A stretch of DNA of 64,000 nt, taken from contig CM043949.1 in the NCBI GenBank assembly GCA_014529385.2, positions 143,353,858-143,417,857 of the forward strand, given 5' to 3'. The notes under the pieces are model-generated. The model did not search any database. It had not been told where the DNA came from and worked only from the letters and a program-made list of their open reading frames with translations. This DNA is from Adiantum capillus-veneris. Its lineage: Eukaryota > Streptophyta > Polypodiopsida > Polypodiales > Pteridaceae. Positions within the stretch are counted from its first letter, which is position 1. Every line of letters begins with the position of its first letter. The position numbers and the translations under genes are program-made. Shown here one piece after another: positions 24,709 to 36,458 of the stretch.

Positions 24709-27078
24709 TGATAGCCGTTTTTTCGGCTCTTTGTAATTGCCACAGTGAGTTACCTCACCCTACCAAAATCACCCAAACACTGTGGCTATCCCTACCATTT
24801 CACTGTACATAGGCGTGCGTGAGTCACGGGACTTTTCCCATATCTTCTTAAAAACCCTCAGCTAGCTAGTCACTGGGCTAGGTGAGCCAAAAAAAATAAA
24901 AAAAAATAAAAAAATAAAAGTATATTATGGCCTCTTTGTGTGTAAATATTTCATTGTATATATGGCCTAAATATAGGGATTTTTTTATAATTATTTTGGT
25001 ATTTTATTTAAATATTTCTACTTAGGTGTGTGTTTTATTAAATCTATGTACACCTTCTTTCATCCTCTTACACCATAATTTTATTTTTTTGCCAATATGT
25101 ACATACTCTAACCTCATATTTTTCCTTTATACAAATCACTCCCACATTTTCACCCTCACCCTCGTGAAAACAAAAAATTGATTTCTACTCATTGGTTACT
25201 TTTATTATATTATTTACTTGCATACATTTTCCTCTTTCACCCAAAATAATTCAAGGAGGGACCATATCATATGATTCCAATATCTTTCCATATCCATAAC
25301 TCCTCCATATTTTTATTATTATTTTTACTCATTATTCTAACACCATGTGCTCATTGAGCTAAAGTCCATGAATAGTCCATACACTAGTCCCACCATGTAT
25401 ATATTTCTTATTTCACCAATAATTCCCCTCCATGCATGGGTCAAGGGCAACTTGAATGCTTTGTATTATAATATGACAAAGGAGGGGCTCACTTTTGGAT
25501 GCATTGTACAAATTCAACAAAGGAGGGGACCACTAAAAGACTTTTGCAGGCCTAAAAAACAGGCTTTTTGGTGAGAATTTTGGCACCTATCTCCACTCCA
25601 AATTTGAAGCGGTGGTCAAAAGAGAAAATGTAGCACACGCTCTGAATAATCACCCCAAATTTTTTCATGATTTTTGGAGCTACCAGCTGTGAGCTATGAT
25701 TTTTTTAGTGGACCCCAGTTTTCCCATGCTATGCAGCCACACTCTCTCCTCCACTTTATCATTTTCCTCTTTCACACACACTTCTCCACTCATCATCCCC
25801 ATCTCTCTCACCACTCCTCTCTGCACACTACTCACCTTCTCCTCAACCTTGAAGAATAAGAGAAACCATGGTGAACTCATACCTCCCACACACAATTCCA
25901 TTCCAAAATTGACCACCTAGTCTCATTTTTCCTCCTCCAAATTACCCATATCTATCAAAAAACCACAAAATTCAGCCTCTTCTCTTAAAAGACAGCATCA
26001 TGGTGGTTGATTACTCAGCTTCAATTACCTTGGCTCTCAAGGAAGGTCAAGAGTGGAGAAAAAATGTACCGTCAAAGCTAGTGGACCGTCAACAAGCGTC
26101 AAAATTGGCTCTACTCAAGACACTTGGAGCATCAACCTTGTAAGAAATCCACCTTTTCTTACCTCTTAAGAGTTTTTCTTCCTTATTTGTATCCTACATG
26201 GATACTCCCATTGTAAATATTCAATTCCATTTGTAAATTAATACTAACTCTACTAACACTAACCCACTATGAAAAGTCCTATCACCTCCATTTCTCTCCT
26301 CTCTCTTTCCCCACCAACTTCTTGATAATTCCAAGCAAAAGAAATTAGATAAATTGCTGAAAATCTAACCCAACCATGGTTAGAGGAGTAACCCTAGCCT
26401 TCAAAATTGCTATAAAAGGAGGGTGTAGCTAGCATAAAGGGGGGGAGCCATAAGCAAGAGCACTATGCTATAGCTTGAGAAGCCAAGCTCAACCTCTCTA
26501 GAAGGAGCTCTTGAGTGGAAGCTCATTGTCTTATGCATGTGCATGTGTTGTAATAGGGGATTAGCAAGGGAAATCTATGCCATTGTAAGAGAGAGAGTGA
26601 TCATTCAATTGAGAGTAGGAAATCTATCATTTCTCCTACTAGTGTAAGCCCGACATTCGCTGAATCAAGGAGGGTGGATTTGGACTAAGCTTGGATACTT
26701 TGTCTCCCTTCCAACGTGAAGTAATGGACAACAATGATGCGTAAGTGTCTTGGTGTTTTTTTTGTTAAGTTCTTGATAGCTTGTCTCTAGTGTTGTCATC
26801 AATCTAGCCATAAATCCCACATACTGTAAGAGGGCGACAGGGTGGAGAGGACTCCCCTGGCCTTAAGACAGTGATTGGGGTGGCTTTTCTTGTGATGTGT
26901 TGTGGTGAAATTTACGCAAGCTATGTTGAACAAGTACTAATCTCACTTTGCTTTGTCATGACAGATTTGTAAGAAGGTATTAATGCAACAAGCACCCCCT
27001 CCCCCTTTCTCTCTCTTTCTTAAATATATAGTTGTGTTTGCTTGATCATCGCCGATACGTTTCAAAGCAGCCCGAGCA

Positions 27079-27136
<58 letters not shown>

Positions 27137-27394
27137 TTTAGTGTGTGAGAGTATTCCATTGGTGTTAGGGTTAGTGTAAATTCCTTGCTTGTTTGTGGGT
27201 TGCTCTAACGATTCTCCTCTTTTGCGTCCTAGTTCGCTCTTAAACTAGGTGGTGCCCCTTGTGTAGTTGGGATTTGGTGGTGGGTTTGTTGTTTTGGTTT
27301 GTGTTGTGTTGTGCCCCAGCCCCATTGAGCAGCACGGGAGCCTTGAAGGGTGTCTAGAGGCCACTCTTCTTGTTGCCCGCCCCGGACCGCCTCA
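24709..27394 (+). repeat. Gypsy 3' LTR
   Basis: A 2686-bp direct repeat of 15033-17739, beginning TGATAG and ending CTCA. The TATA box copy is at 26411-26417 and the (CT)n tract at 27080-27133. It is followed by the right target duplication GTAC at 27395-27398. Confidence 0.95.
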
Positions 27395-27712
27395 GTACCA
27401 ATGATCAAAACAAACCTTTTTTTCTATATTTGTATTTGGAAAACTTGGTCTTGTTGTCAAATTTGTGGGTGATAGATGTACAATTTATGATCTCGGTTTT
27501 GTGATGAGATTATTGCATTTGGCATTTTGTGTGTGTGGTGGGCTATATAGGCTCACTTTGTGTGGGTCAAATTTTGCAAATGAAATGTGGATTCAAAGGC
27601 TTTTTCAAATGCAAAACTTTAGCATGCACATTTTGGGCATCTAAATTTTGCCAATTTTCTACGTTTCCAAAATCTAATATGGTTGCTTCTTGAAGCACCT
27701 TCTTTTTTGTAG
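27395..27712 (+). pseudogene. copia-2 pol relic, right of the gypsy insertion
   Basis: Continues the copia frame interrupted at 15032. Readable pieces, in shifting frames, are MIKTNL, FGKLGLVVKFVGDRCTIYD, GLYRLT and a GAG-pre-integrase block HAHFGHLNFANFLRFQ with a stop where LWH has Trp. This places it just after the protease, up to the start of integrase. The integrase core that should follow is not seen: the sequence passes into a transposase-like fragment near 27713. The RT part of what may be the same element is at 32218 onward. Confidence 0.7.
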
Positions 27713-28090
27713 TCTATCATGGTCTCTTGGAGGGATCAAGATAAAGCCTCTAAGGATTATCTTATTGCTATGCTGCATCAAGAGTTTCCAATTCCCTCTT
27801 TGGAGAATACATTTGATGATGCTTGGATGAGGAGACGCATGCGCGACTACATGAAGCATTGGAGGTCAGATGCACAGATGCCAAACCTGACTGGCGTGAA
27901 AGACAGGAGTGGAGGGGTATCAGGGAGGATAGGATGACCAATCCAGATAGGCAGTGGCAGCAAAGGGACACAACAAGAGTTTGCATCAAGACGGGATTAT
28001 CCCATCACCTGGGGAGTGGCGGCTGGACCAGCTTCGAGGAGGATTTTGTCCTATCACCTGGGTCATGGATTGATGGGGTGGAGAGGTGAG
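27713..28090 (+). pseudogene. Fragment of a CACTA second gene (Transposase_24-like)
   Basis: After an acceptor-like TTTTTTGTAG, an open stretch reads SWRDQDKASKDYLIAMLHQE, then MRRRMRDYMKHWR, and in the next frame RERQEWRGI, NPDRQWQQRD and LGSGGWTSFEEDFV. The same sequence of blocks (LHDEF, IRMREYCKH, PDWLAKEDW, NPDKWKQQK, LGSxGWASFEADFV) occurs in the second gene of both CACTA copies in this window, but here it is more distant. It is broken by a frameshift near 27890 and ends at a donor-like GTGAGAG. Confidence 0.6.
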
Positions 28091-28551
28091 AGTATTAAAA
28101 TCTTGCATTGAAGTATTTGTATATGTGAAGCCCATTCACATCTACACAACTAGTAGCCCCATTGGTATGTCTTTTACCCTTCAATGGAGCGAATCACCAC
28201 ATGTTCAATTAGGTTAGATTTAAGATAAGATTTTGGATTGAGTTTTTATATTAGAGTCTACCTTTGAGATTCCGGTAAAAAAATTAGAGTTAGACGAACG
28301 GTGAAAAGATCTACTGTGAAAAGATGTTAAGATGCTGTGAAATGCTACAGCTAGAGAAGAGGCAAAGTGGTTTTGTCCACTACATGCACTATCATGTAGA
28401 CGTGGGTGTGTAGATTTCTTGTACCCACAAATATAGGCATTGACCAATAAAGACGAGATTATAACTCGGTGGGTCTGATCTCCGTGTACCTCTAGACCGA
28501 GGTGTGCGGGGATTGGACATGACTAGAGAATGTGAGGTAGTTTACAATGTG

Positions 28552-28685
<134 letters not shown>

Positions 28686-28748
28686 AGACGAAGAATTCCA
28701 ATAGAAGATTAAATTTGTTGTTCAGGTTATAAGATTTTTACCCTCACT

Positions 28749-30693
28749 ATGAGTAGTGACGAGGATGTGGGGCCGTCCAACCGAAACACCTATTTCTCAA
28801 TGAGGATCTTATGTCCTTGTAATCAATGCAAGCATGCCGTGCGACGGACAAGACGCATTTCTTTGTAGAACGTTCACGAATTTGGTGAGTTTGATCCATC
28901 TATTATAGATCGAGTTGTTGCCAATTATAACTCCTCGGACTCTGACGCTGGCCAGCAGGTAGCAATCTTGCAACCCAATTGACGTGTTCGCAGGTGCTTT
29001 GGTCAAACAGCATATGTGAGGCCACAAGATGTAGCCTGTCACAGCTTGGAGGATGATCATGCAGACCACATTTCCAACAAGGCAATGTTTGAGCCCGAGA
29101 TTGATGAAATGATCGAGACGATCATGGATTCAGAAAGGCTTATCTATGATGATATGAAAAGTGAAGCCGATACGCCATTGTATAATGGAGCATGTGTGTC
29201 TATATTGAAAGCGCTCCTGGTTCTTCTCAACATGCAGGCAAAGTTTGGATGGAGTGACACTAGCGTCACAGTGCTTTTCAGGTGATCTATTACAATTAGT
29301 TTACTTTAATAAAACTCTAAATGTATAATGATCTGATAGATTTTTATACAATTGTACCGTATTTTTATGTTGTGTAGATTACTCAAAGAGCACATACTAC
29401 CAGCTGATAATGTGATGCCAGATTCCCGAGAGGAAGCAAGAAAGATTTTGCAAAACTTGGGGATGGATTACAATTCGATCCACGCTTGTCCTAATGACTG
29501 CATTCTTTTCAGAGGGGGAATACATAGACATGGAGAAGTGTCCGAAATGTGATTCCGAGAGATACCGAGTAGATCTCCACGGAACAAAAATGCCAGAAAA
29601 GGTTTTGCGACATTTCCCTCTCCTTCCTCGCATCAAGCATTTCTTCGAATGTAAGTCCATGGCCGCCCTAGCATCATGGCATGAGGAGAATAAATCTTCG
29701 GATGGTGTGCTACGGATTCCTGCAGATTGCGCAGCCTGGAAACATATAGATGAAACATGGTCGGACTTTGCCCGAGAAGCTGGAAATTTGCGCTTAGGCA
29801 TGTCTATGGATGGCGTAAATCCATTTGGTCAAAGATCAACATCTTACAGTGTATGGCCCATTGTCATCGTCAACTACAACATCCCCCTGTGGTTGACTAC
29901 GAAGAAGGGGCACCTATGGCTAAGCTTGATTGTGCCGGGGTGATATAAAGTGAAGAATATGGATGTGTATCTTCGTCCACTATTGGAAGATCTACAACAA
30001 TTGTGGATTGGCATAGAAGTGGTGGATATAAGCTGGGTCGACGGAATGCTTTGATCAGAGGCATTCTAATGTGGACCATGCATGACTATCTCGGACTAAC
30101 AGAATGCTCAGGTGATTAACACTCCTCACTCAAACACTGTAAATTTTGGTTTTTCTCAAGCTGATCTATTATCATGTGTATACATGCAGGGATTCAAACA
30201 AGCGGATACAGAGCATGTGTCACATGTGGACCTAGACTAAATGCACGTAGGGCGCCGTCATTGAAGAAGAAAATCTACGAAGGTCATCAAGCGTATCTTC
30301 CAGAGAATCATGTGTTACACGATGGATTTTTGGGAAGAGAGCCACCGAGGATGTCTGCACAAGCATGGTTAGAGTAGAAGGAGATGTGTGATGATGGATT
30401 GCCCCCAGGGATGAAGAGACTATCTCTATGGTACGAGTTACCATACTGGACCCGATTCATGATCAATTACTTGCTCGATCCAATGCACATATTCAAGAAT
30501 GTGGGTAATCTACTATGGGACCATCTAACCGGCAAGAAAGATACTTTGGGATCCAGGGTTGACCTGAAATGTGGATCGTATGGAAAAATATTGGCCGCAA
30601 ACAGCGTCCGATGGATGGATAAAACTCCCTAAAGCACCATGGATTTTCACAGGAGCCCAAGAAAGCAAAGTAAAAGAGACCATTCGATCTTTG
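28749..30693 (+). pseudogene. CACTA copy 1 Tnp2-type transposase, broken
   Basis: Counterpart of the copy 2 transposase gene, beginning at ATG 28749, with the same first exons (28749-29281, then from about 29378) and intron positions. Breaks relative to copy 2 are stops at 28866 (CAG to TAG), 28980 (TGA), 29941 (CGA to TGA) and 30375 (CAG to TAG), and an extra G in the run near 29513 that shifts the frame. Domains still readable are the CPCNQC transposase-associated block, the Tnp2 core (MDGVNPFGQRS, WLTTKKGHLW) and DPMHIFKNVGNLLWDHLTG. The gene is cut at 30693 by the internal deletion, so the DUF4218 and DUF4216 parts are gone. Confidence 0.88.
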
Positions 30694-30694
30694 C

Positions 30695-31550
30695 GTCGAC
30701 ACGTCGCTAGAGACCCCTGCCGGGACACCCAGGTTCACGTGTCAGCGGGGAGAGGGCTTGCCTTACTCCATCGACTTCAGCGGCGGCATCATCTTGGATG
30801 ATGAAGGCAAGAAGGTGATTTCACGCATGCGCGGTCTTTGCTCTCGGGTGTTTAGACACTACATACTAAACACCTGGAGTGAATTACGGAGTGATTTAAA
30901 AGACATAATCATCAGCATACTTCATGACGAGTTTCGCGTTTCAACACGGAATGAGCGCTTCAATGAAGACCTGATGAAGGTTCGAATGCGCGAATACTGC
31001 AAACACAAGCATTCCGAAGTGCAAAAAGCAATCAAGCATGGGTGGAACAGACCAGATTGGCTGGCCAAAGAAGATTGGAAGAATGCGAAGAAAGCAGTAC
31101 GCGAGAATCCCGACAAGTGGAAGCAACAAAAGGAGGCAGCCAGAGCGTGAGTAGAGGTAGGGAGCTCGCACCACTTGGGGAGCGACGGGTGGGCATCATT
31201 TGAGGCTGATTTTGTAAGTGTTTTTGCATTGCTCTTTATGTTTGATAGTTTAGGGTTTATGGGTTTTTAAATTCTAACATAATGGATTCTTTGTATGTTT
31301 TGACAGTGGTCGATGACAGGACATGATCCCACACCGTTCGAGCGCGAGTACGTAGGTAGGAAGGGCTTAAACGCCCTGATGGACATTCTGAGTTCTCGCG
31401 GCAGCATGGTTAGTATTAGGGTTTACTCTTTTCTATTTGTTGTATTGTTTTATAAACGTCACTATATGTTTATACTTACAAAAAGCTATCTTATTGTTTT
31501 TTTTTGTAGAATCTGACAGATACGTCGCTTGGACACGATGAGACGTCTGA
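30695..31550 (+). pseudogene. CACTA copy 1 second gene (Transposase_24-like), truncated
   Basis: Starts inside the gene because of the deletion, at TPAGTPRF, then keeps one open frame through GEGLPYSIDFSGG, MRGLCSRVFRHY, LHDEFRVS, MREYCKHKHSEV and NPDKWKQQK. A TGA at 31148-31150 replaces the CGA of copy 2. Later exons (from 31307 'WSMTGHDPTPFE' and from about 31511) match copy 2. In copy 2 the same region carries a one-base loss at GEGLPY that this copy lacks, so each copy preserves what the other has lost. In CACTA elements the second protein is thought to bind the subterminal repeats and help transposition. Confidence 0.8.
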
Positions 31551-31929
31551 TTAGACGACGTCAGTCTAGCCGTAGCTAGATAGCATTAGTTTCTTTTTGT
31601 CATAGCTTATGTATCATGAGACGACTTTTATACATCTTTTTGAAAACCATGTATATTTTTTCAATAATGACAATGGTGTTGTACTATTACATTTGCAAAG
31701 TTTAACAATCAACTGATTTTGCCTATGATGTGTATAATTGTCATTGATTTACTTTCACCAATTCATGCTTGTTACGTACTATGGATGATGGAGTTAATGG
31801 TTATATTGTCTTGTGGGTGACTATTTTGGGTCTATATCTACCTTTGCACTTTTTTCCAAAGGTGAATCAATTAATGAAACATTCAATATGGTTGATGGGT
31901 GGTAGGGCATTGAATGCCCTGCCACCAAA

Positions 31930-32214
31930 TTTTTTTCCTCTCGGGCGTCGCTATGAACGTCGCTATATAAGGCTCTGCAGCGTCGCTATAAACTTCGCTA
32001 TAGATGGCTTGCAAACGTTGCTATAATCGTCGCTATAGGCGTCGCTATATAGTGACCTTTATAGCGACACATATAGCGATTGTTATAGCAACGCTTATAG
32101 TGACGTTCCCATATCGACGCTGTTAGCGACAATCTTAGCGACGTCGGGGGTTATAAAAACCCAATGTATTTCAGTCGCTAACAACATCACAAGAGCACAC
32201 AACCTCTTGTAGTG
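31930..32214. repeat. CACTA copy 1 right subterminal repeats and terminus
   Basis: Many copies of a GCGTCGCTATA-like motif in both orientations, ending in CCTCTTGTAGTG (32203-32214), the inverted form of CACTACAAGAGG. Subterminal arrays of this kind are the binding sites for CACTA transposase accessory proteins. Confidence 0.85.
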
Positions 32215-32248
32215 TTTTTGTTGGTTATAGTGCTGAAAGCAAAGGTTA

Positions 32249-32361
32249 TAGGTTGTATCATCCGCAAACAAAATGTATTCTGGTTGTATCATCCCCAAAC
32301 AAAATGTATTCTGAACCTTACAGGTTACAGGTTGTATCATCCGCAAACAAAATGTATTCTG
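32249..32361 (+). repeat. Triplicated short segment in copia-2
   Basis: GGTTGTATCATCC followed by CAAACAAAATGTATTCTG occurs three times in a row with small spacers. It encodes a repeat of RLYHPQTKCIL in more than one frame, and disrupts the integrase-RT linker. Confidence 0.85.
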
Positions 32362-33574
32362 GTTTCACTGGATGTAGTGTCTGTGGAAGATTTTGTTCAG
32401 CCCTCGCTGTCATGTACTAGAGACAGTAATGTAAGCTCACAGGACATTTATGAAACTTTGTTGCCTCTTTTCAGTGGTCGAAATACGAATGTAATTTCCA
32501 ATGAGGCAAATGTACAACCTATGGGGGTTTCTGAAAATGTTACAGATCAGCCTATTACTGATGTAGATGTACATGATGTACTTGATGAGGAAAGGGCTGA
32601 AAATTAGTAGGCTAGAGGTATGCCAAAATGGCTGGTGCACACTTTACGTGACAGTAAATTGGACGCACCTTTGTTTAGTCGTACTCGTTGAGGCTCTCGC
32701 CATGCATCTTATGCATCAGATTGTTATGCTTTGGTTGTTTCTGGCTTACATGATGTTGAGGAGCCTCTGTCTTTTGATGAAGCACAGAATTCAGAAGATT
32801 GGATAGCTACCATGCAATCAGAATACGATGCACTTATAGAAAATGACACATGGACTTTATGTGATTTGCCTCCTGGCAAAAAGGCCATTGGTACGAAGTG
32901 GGTTTACAAGTTGAAACGCAAGCCGGATGGTGAGATCGATCGCCATAAGGCTCGACTTGTTGCAAAGGGTTATGCACAACAAAAAGGCATAGATTATGAA
33001 GAGACTTTTGCTCCCACTTGTCGTATGACTACTGTGCGTTTTTCTATGTGCATTGGCAACTCATTTTGGTTGGGATGTACATCAATCAGACATTGTTACT
33101 GATTTCTTGAATGGTGACATATTTGAGGAAGTTTATGTAACGTAGCCTCGCATTTTTGTCATAAAAGGACAAGAGGACAAAGTGTGTAGATGTAAGAAGG
33201 CTTTCTATGGGTTGAAGGAATCTCCTCGTGCTTGGTATGAAAAAGATGACACTCATTTGGTTACATGAGGCTTTCGTAACAGTCCAACAGAAAGCACATT
33301 GTATGTAAGGCGTGAGGATGATGTACTTCTCATTGTGGTTCTTTATGTCGATGATTTGCTGATCACTGAACCAAATGAGAGACATATTGATGAATTTAAG
33401 GCTGATTTGAATGCTACTTTCAAGATGAAAGATTTGGGGCTGTTGCATCATTACTTGGGTATACAGTTTAAGCAGTGTGATGGTGGTATTGCCTTGTGTC
33501 AGAAAAGTTACATAGAGACATTGCTATGTAAGTTTGGACTTGAGGATTGCAAACCTATTGCCACTCCCATGTAA
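32362..33574 (+). pseudogene. copia-2 reverse transcriptase, broken
   Basis: Linker, then RT: ATMQSEYDALIENDTW, GTKWVYKLKRKPDG, RLVAKGYAQQKGIDYEETFA, CKKAFYGLKESPRAWYE and the catalytic YVDDLL near 33345-33362. Stops or shifts occur near 32605, 32687, 33020-33045 (frameshift), 33143 (TAG), 33267 (TGA) and 33572. This RT is not the copia-1 type: the active-site and linker residues differ. Confidence 0.8.
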
Positions 33575-34296
33575 ACAAGTTTGAAGTTGAGTCTACATGA
33601 TGCTGGCGATCTTGCTGATGTCACTCTTTACCAAACTGCTGTTGGATGCCTCATTTATGTATGCAACACGAGGCTAGATATTCAGTTTGCAGTCTCACAG
33701 GTCAGCAAATTTATGCATAGCCCAGGGTCTAAGCATTGACACGCTGTCAAGAGGATTTTCCGCTACCTTAGTGGCACTTTACATTTTGGATTGTTTTATC
33801 CCAAGGGGGGATCATTGCCGCTAGACTTACATGCTTTTTCGGACTCAGATTGGGCTGGTTGTTTTGACACGCGAGTGTCCACAAGTGGTTTTTGTTTCAT
33901 GCTTGGCAGTTCATGTATATCATGGTTGAGCAAGAAGCAACCTACTGTGGCCACTTCGAGTTGTGAGGCTGAGTACAGGGCAGTCTTCATAGCTACGGTT
34001 GAGTGTGTATGGATCAGACGCCTTATGGCTGATTTGGGTGTTGGACAGGACACTGCCAACACTATACTGACAGTCAGAGCGCATTGGTAGTTGCAAGGAA
34101 CCCAATTTTTCATGCTCGCACAAAGCACATTGAGGTGCATTACCACTATGTCAGGGAGAGGCTCTCAGCAGGAGAGATCAGCTTGGATTATGTGCCAACA
34201 CAAGACAACCTTGCAGATCTTTTCACAATGGCATTGTCTCATGAGAAGCTTGAAGCTTTCTGCAAAGCTTTGGGCTTACTCCCCTTTGTGGACTGA
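33575..34296 (+). pseudogene. copia-2 RNase H and C-terminus, broken
   Basis: Continues after a stop at 33572-33574 through YQTAVGCLIY, the RNase H motif SDSDWAGC, STSGFCFMLG and SCEAEYRA, then VWIRRLMADLG. After a frameshift near 34070-34090 the conserved KHIEVHYHYVRE and QDNLADLFT blocks follow and end at 34296. A further stop lies at 33738-33740. Confidence 0.8.
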
Positions 34297-34384
34297 TCAT
34301 GTCCTTAGGGCTAGCACTTCCCTTTACTCATGTGCCAGCTCTCGTTCACCGCATCACTCCAGGGGGGATTTTTTACCATATACA

Positions 34385-34597
34385 TGTGGTAGTGATGTGT
34401 GTGAACACACTAGGACCCCCGGGACATTTTTTCCCTCTTTAGGAGGTTTTTTCCCCTGAGCATTGTACATACGCCCATCACTCTAGGGCTATCTATCTTT
34501 CCATTGCACACTAAGTAACACACTCTCTATTGTGTGCCTTGAGCTTTCTTTGTCTTCTCCAAGCTGTGTGCGTTTCTTTGCAACCCTAATTCCAACA
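34385..34597 (+). repeat. Putative copia-2 3' LTR
   Basis: A purine run (CCAGGGGGGATT, about 34360-34371) lies shortly before TGTGGTAGTG at 34385, and TTCCAACA ends at 34597. No 5' LTR is present for comparison, so both limits are tentative. Confidence 0.35.
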
Positions 34598-36059
34598 GAA
34601 ATATTACCTCCTTTTTATGAGGCCATGCATGTAAAATAATCCTTAAAGGCTTTTGGTTCACTTAGTTGTCATTACTAAAATTGGGGTGTATGGTATAACT
34701 CATTACGCGTATCAATTGATAAGGTAGCTCCTCTGCAGTGCTTTGGGCAACAGAGTCGGATGTCATAACGTTTATGGAGGACAACTACTGGCGGTGAGTC
34801 TTACAAAATGGCGAGCAAGTTTTTTTGAGTGAAGAAAAAAATGAGCGAATCCCTCAATAAAGTTTCTTTCCTTGAGGGTAGCCATTTGATAGTAAGGCAG
34901 ATTAACTATTAGGCAGATTAACTATTAGTACTAGGGAGGTGTGACCTAAGTGCAATTTTTTTCCTTTTTGACCCCAACCATACAAGTCCTCTTGGATCCA
35001 TACAAGTCCTCTCATGTACCCCAACTCCTTTGTTACATCTATCCTTGTTGCCTTATAAAACCCACCTATTGTAAGTTCATGTGATACCATACAATAACCC
35101 TTAGTTAATACCCGACAAGGAGATGTAGCATGTTCAATTGCATACACTTATATTGATGTTCTTTTGTTACAATAATAATATAAGAGTAGCGTTATATGAA
35201 TAAGATATGACCAATTAAACAATAAGAATTGGAAAGATTATTGACTGCGTATTTAAATTTAGGTAAGCTAAGTAGGAGCTAAAATGTGAAAGATTGTTGA
35301 GAATAGTAAGAGCTAAGCTTGTGATTTTTGCTAAGCACATGTGCTTTTTTCTTCTAGCTGAAAATTCAAAGTGGAACTCAAAAGAGTAGTGGGATTCTTA
35401 TTCAAAAATAAAATCCATTAAATCTATAAATCTACTGCAAAACTTGGCTCCAAAACACTTGAACAAATCGAAGATCTCGTTCAGATTGCCGGAGAGGCGG
35501 AAATGGTTTACAAAAAACTTCATAGTTCAAAAGCTTGACACAATTCTCTGCATCCAGTGCGTGTTTACCTTTTGGTTACATCACATGGCTACACAGTCAT
35601 GCACTGTTCAAGAAAAATCAATTCCATGGACATACAAAATTCTCTTTAGGATAGATTCAAAGAGTAAACTTTTGCAGAATAGATGCCTTTTGGTTACATC
35701 TCATGGCTACACAGTCATGCAATGTTTCGAGAAAAATGAATTCCTAGACATACAAAATTCTCTTTATTATAGATTTAAAGAGGAAAATTTTGCAGAATAA
35801 TTGACATTTTTTGTAACTTAACTCTATTTTTTTGGTAAATTTTAAAACGGATTTTCTCCTTCTCCCACTCTCTTCAACCAATTGTTTGGTTTTTAACCGG
35901 CTCAAGTTCTCGAACACTTCACTGGATTTGTATGTTTTCTGAGCAATCAAGCCTGAACCCTCCATAAAGAGGTTGAGGTGACCAACATAGATGACAACAC
36001 CTATCATCTTTTCCTTCCAGGTTGGTTAAATTTATTATCCCGCGCATACGTCTCTTTGC
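34598..36059. other. Gene-free stretch with small tandem duplications
   Basis: No gene is supported. A 15-bp direct duplication lies near 34898-34928 (GGCAGATTAACTATTA twice), and a longer one at 35568-35815 is listed separately. Confidence 0.5.
35568..35815. repeat. Tandem duplication, ~125-bp unit
   Basis: Two units (35568-35695 and 35696-35815) start CCTTTTGGTTACATC and share most bases, including CATGGCTACACAGTCATGCA and ATACAAAATTCTCTTTA. They differ by about a dozen changes. Confidence 0.85.
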
Positions 36060-36062
36060 TTA

Positions 36063-36351
36063 GAGCATGGTCACGCGAAGCTTAGTTTTCAGTAACTCGC
36101 GATAGAATCTGACCATAGCAGGTACGACAGCTCAGAGGGTGACGGGGAGCAGCCAGTAGTGAGAGGGAGTGTGAGGCACAGATAGGAGAGAGAAAAGGAG
36201 AAGTCATCGGCAGGCAACATGCTTAGTTTGAAAACTAAACCAAAAAAGGCATAGTTACAAAATTTCACACCACTATGCCGGTGGAAAGCTGCACACTGTC
36301 AGACTTGGTCAAATGTTGTCTGTGGAAACTAAGCCTCGCATGACCATAGCC
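36063..36351. mobile_element. Tourist-like MITE, 289 bp
   Basis: The left end GAGCATGGTCACGCGAAGC matches the inverse of the right end GCCTCGCATGACCATAGCC, with similarity over about 29 bp. TTA at 36060-36062 and 36352-36354 is a 3-bp target duplication, which is characteristic of PIF/Harbinger (Tourist) elements. There is no coding capacity. The LINE poly-A end lies 10 bp beyond the right TTA. Confidence 0.75.
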
Positions 36352-36458
36352 TTAACCACACCCATTTTTTTTTTGAGAAAGGTGATAAATTTATATAGAA
36401 ACAAAGCATAAACTGTTACATAGCCCAACAGTAGGGGTTGGACACCCTCAGAAAACAG

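Larger units (their letters stand above)
15033..27394 (+). mobile_element. Complete Ty3/gypsy element, Tat-type, 12.4 kb
   Basis: Two direct LTRs of 2707 and 2686 bp, each beginning TGATAG and ending CTCA, enclose a primer-binding site, four accessory frames, gag-PR-RT-RNaseH-aRNaseH, integrase and a polypurine tract. GTAC at 15029-15032 and 27395-27398 is the target duplication; removing the element restores a copia reading frame. A second, archaeal-type RNase H between the first RNase H and integrase is the hallmark of the Tat group. There is no chromodomain. The LTRs differ at about three substitutions plus repeat-length changes, so the insertion is young. It may be mobile or recently so. 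Confidence 0.95.
32218..34597 (+). mobile_element. copia-2 right part: integrase end, RT, RNase H, 3' LTR
   Basis: The CACTA copy 1 terminus is followed at once by VGYSAESKGYRLYHP, a copia integrase C-terminal signature, then RT and RNase H and a putative 3' LTR. Its relation to the left fragments (14923-15032, 27395-27712) is inferred from order, strand and copia type; the integrase core is missing between them. The element is dead, with several stops and frameshifts. Confidence 0.75.
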
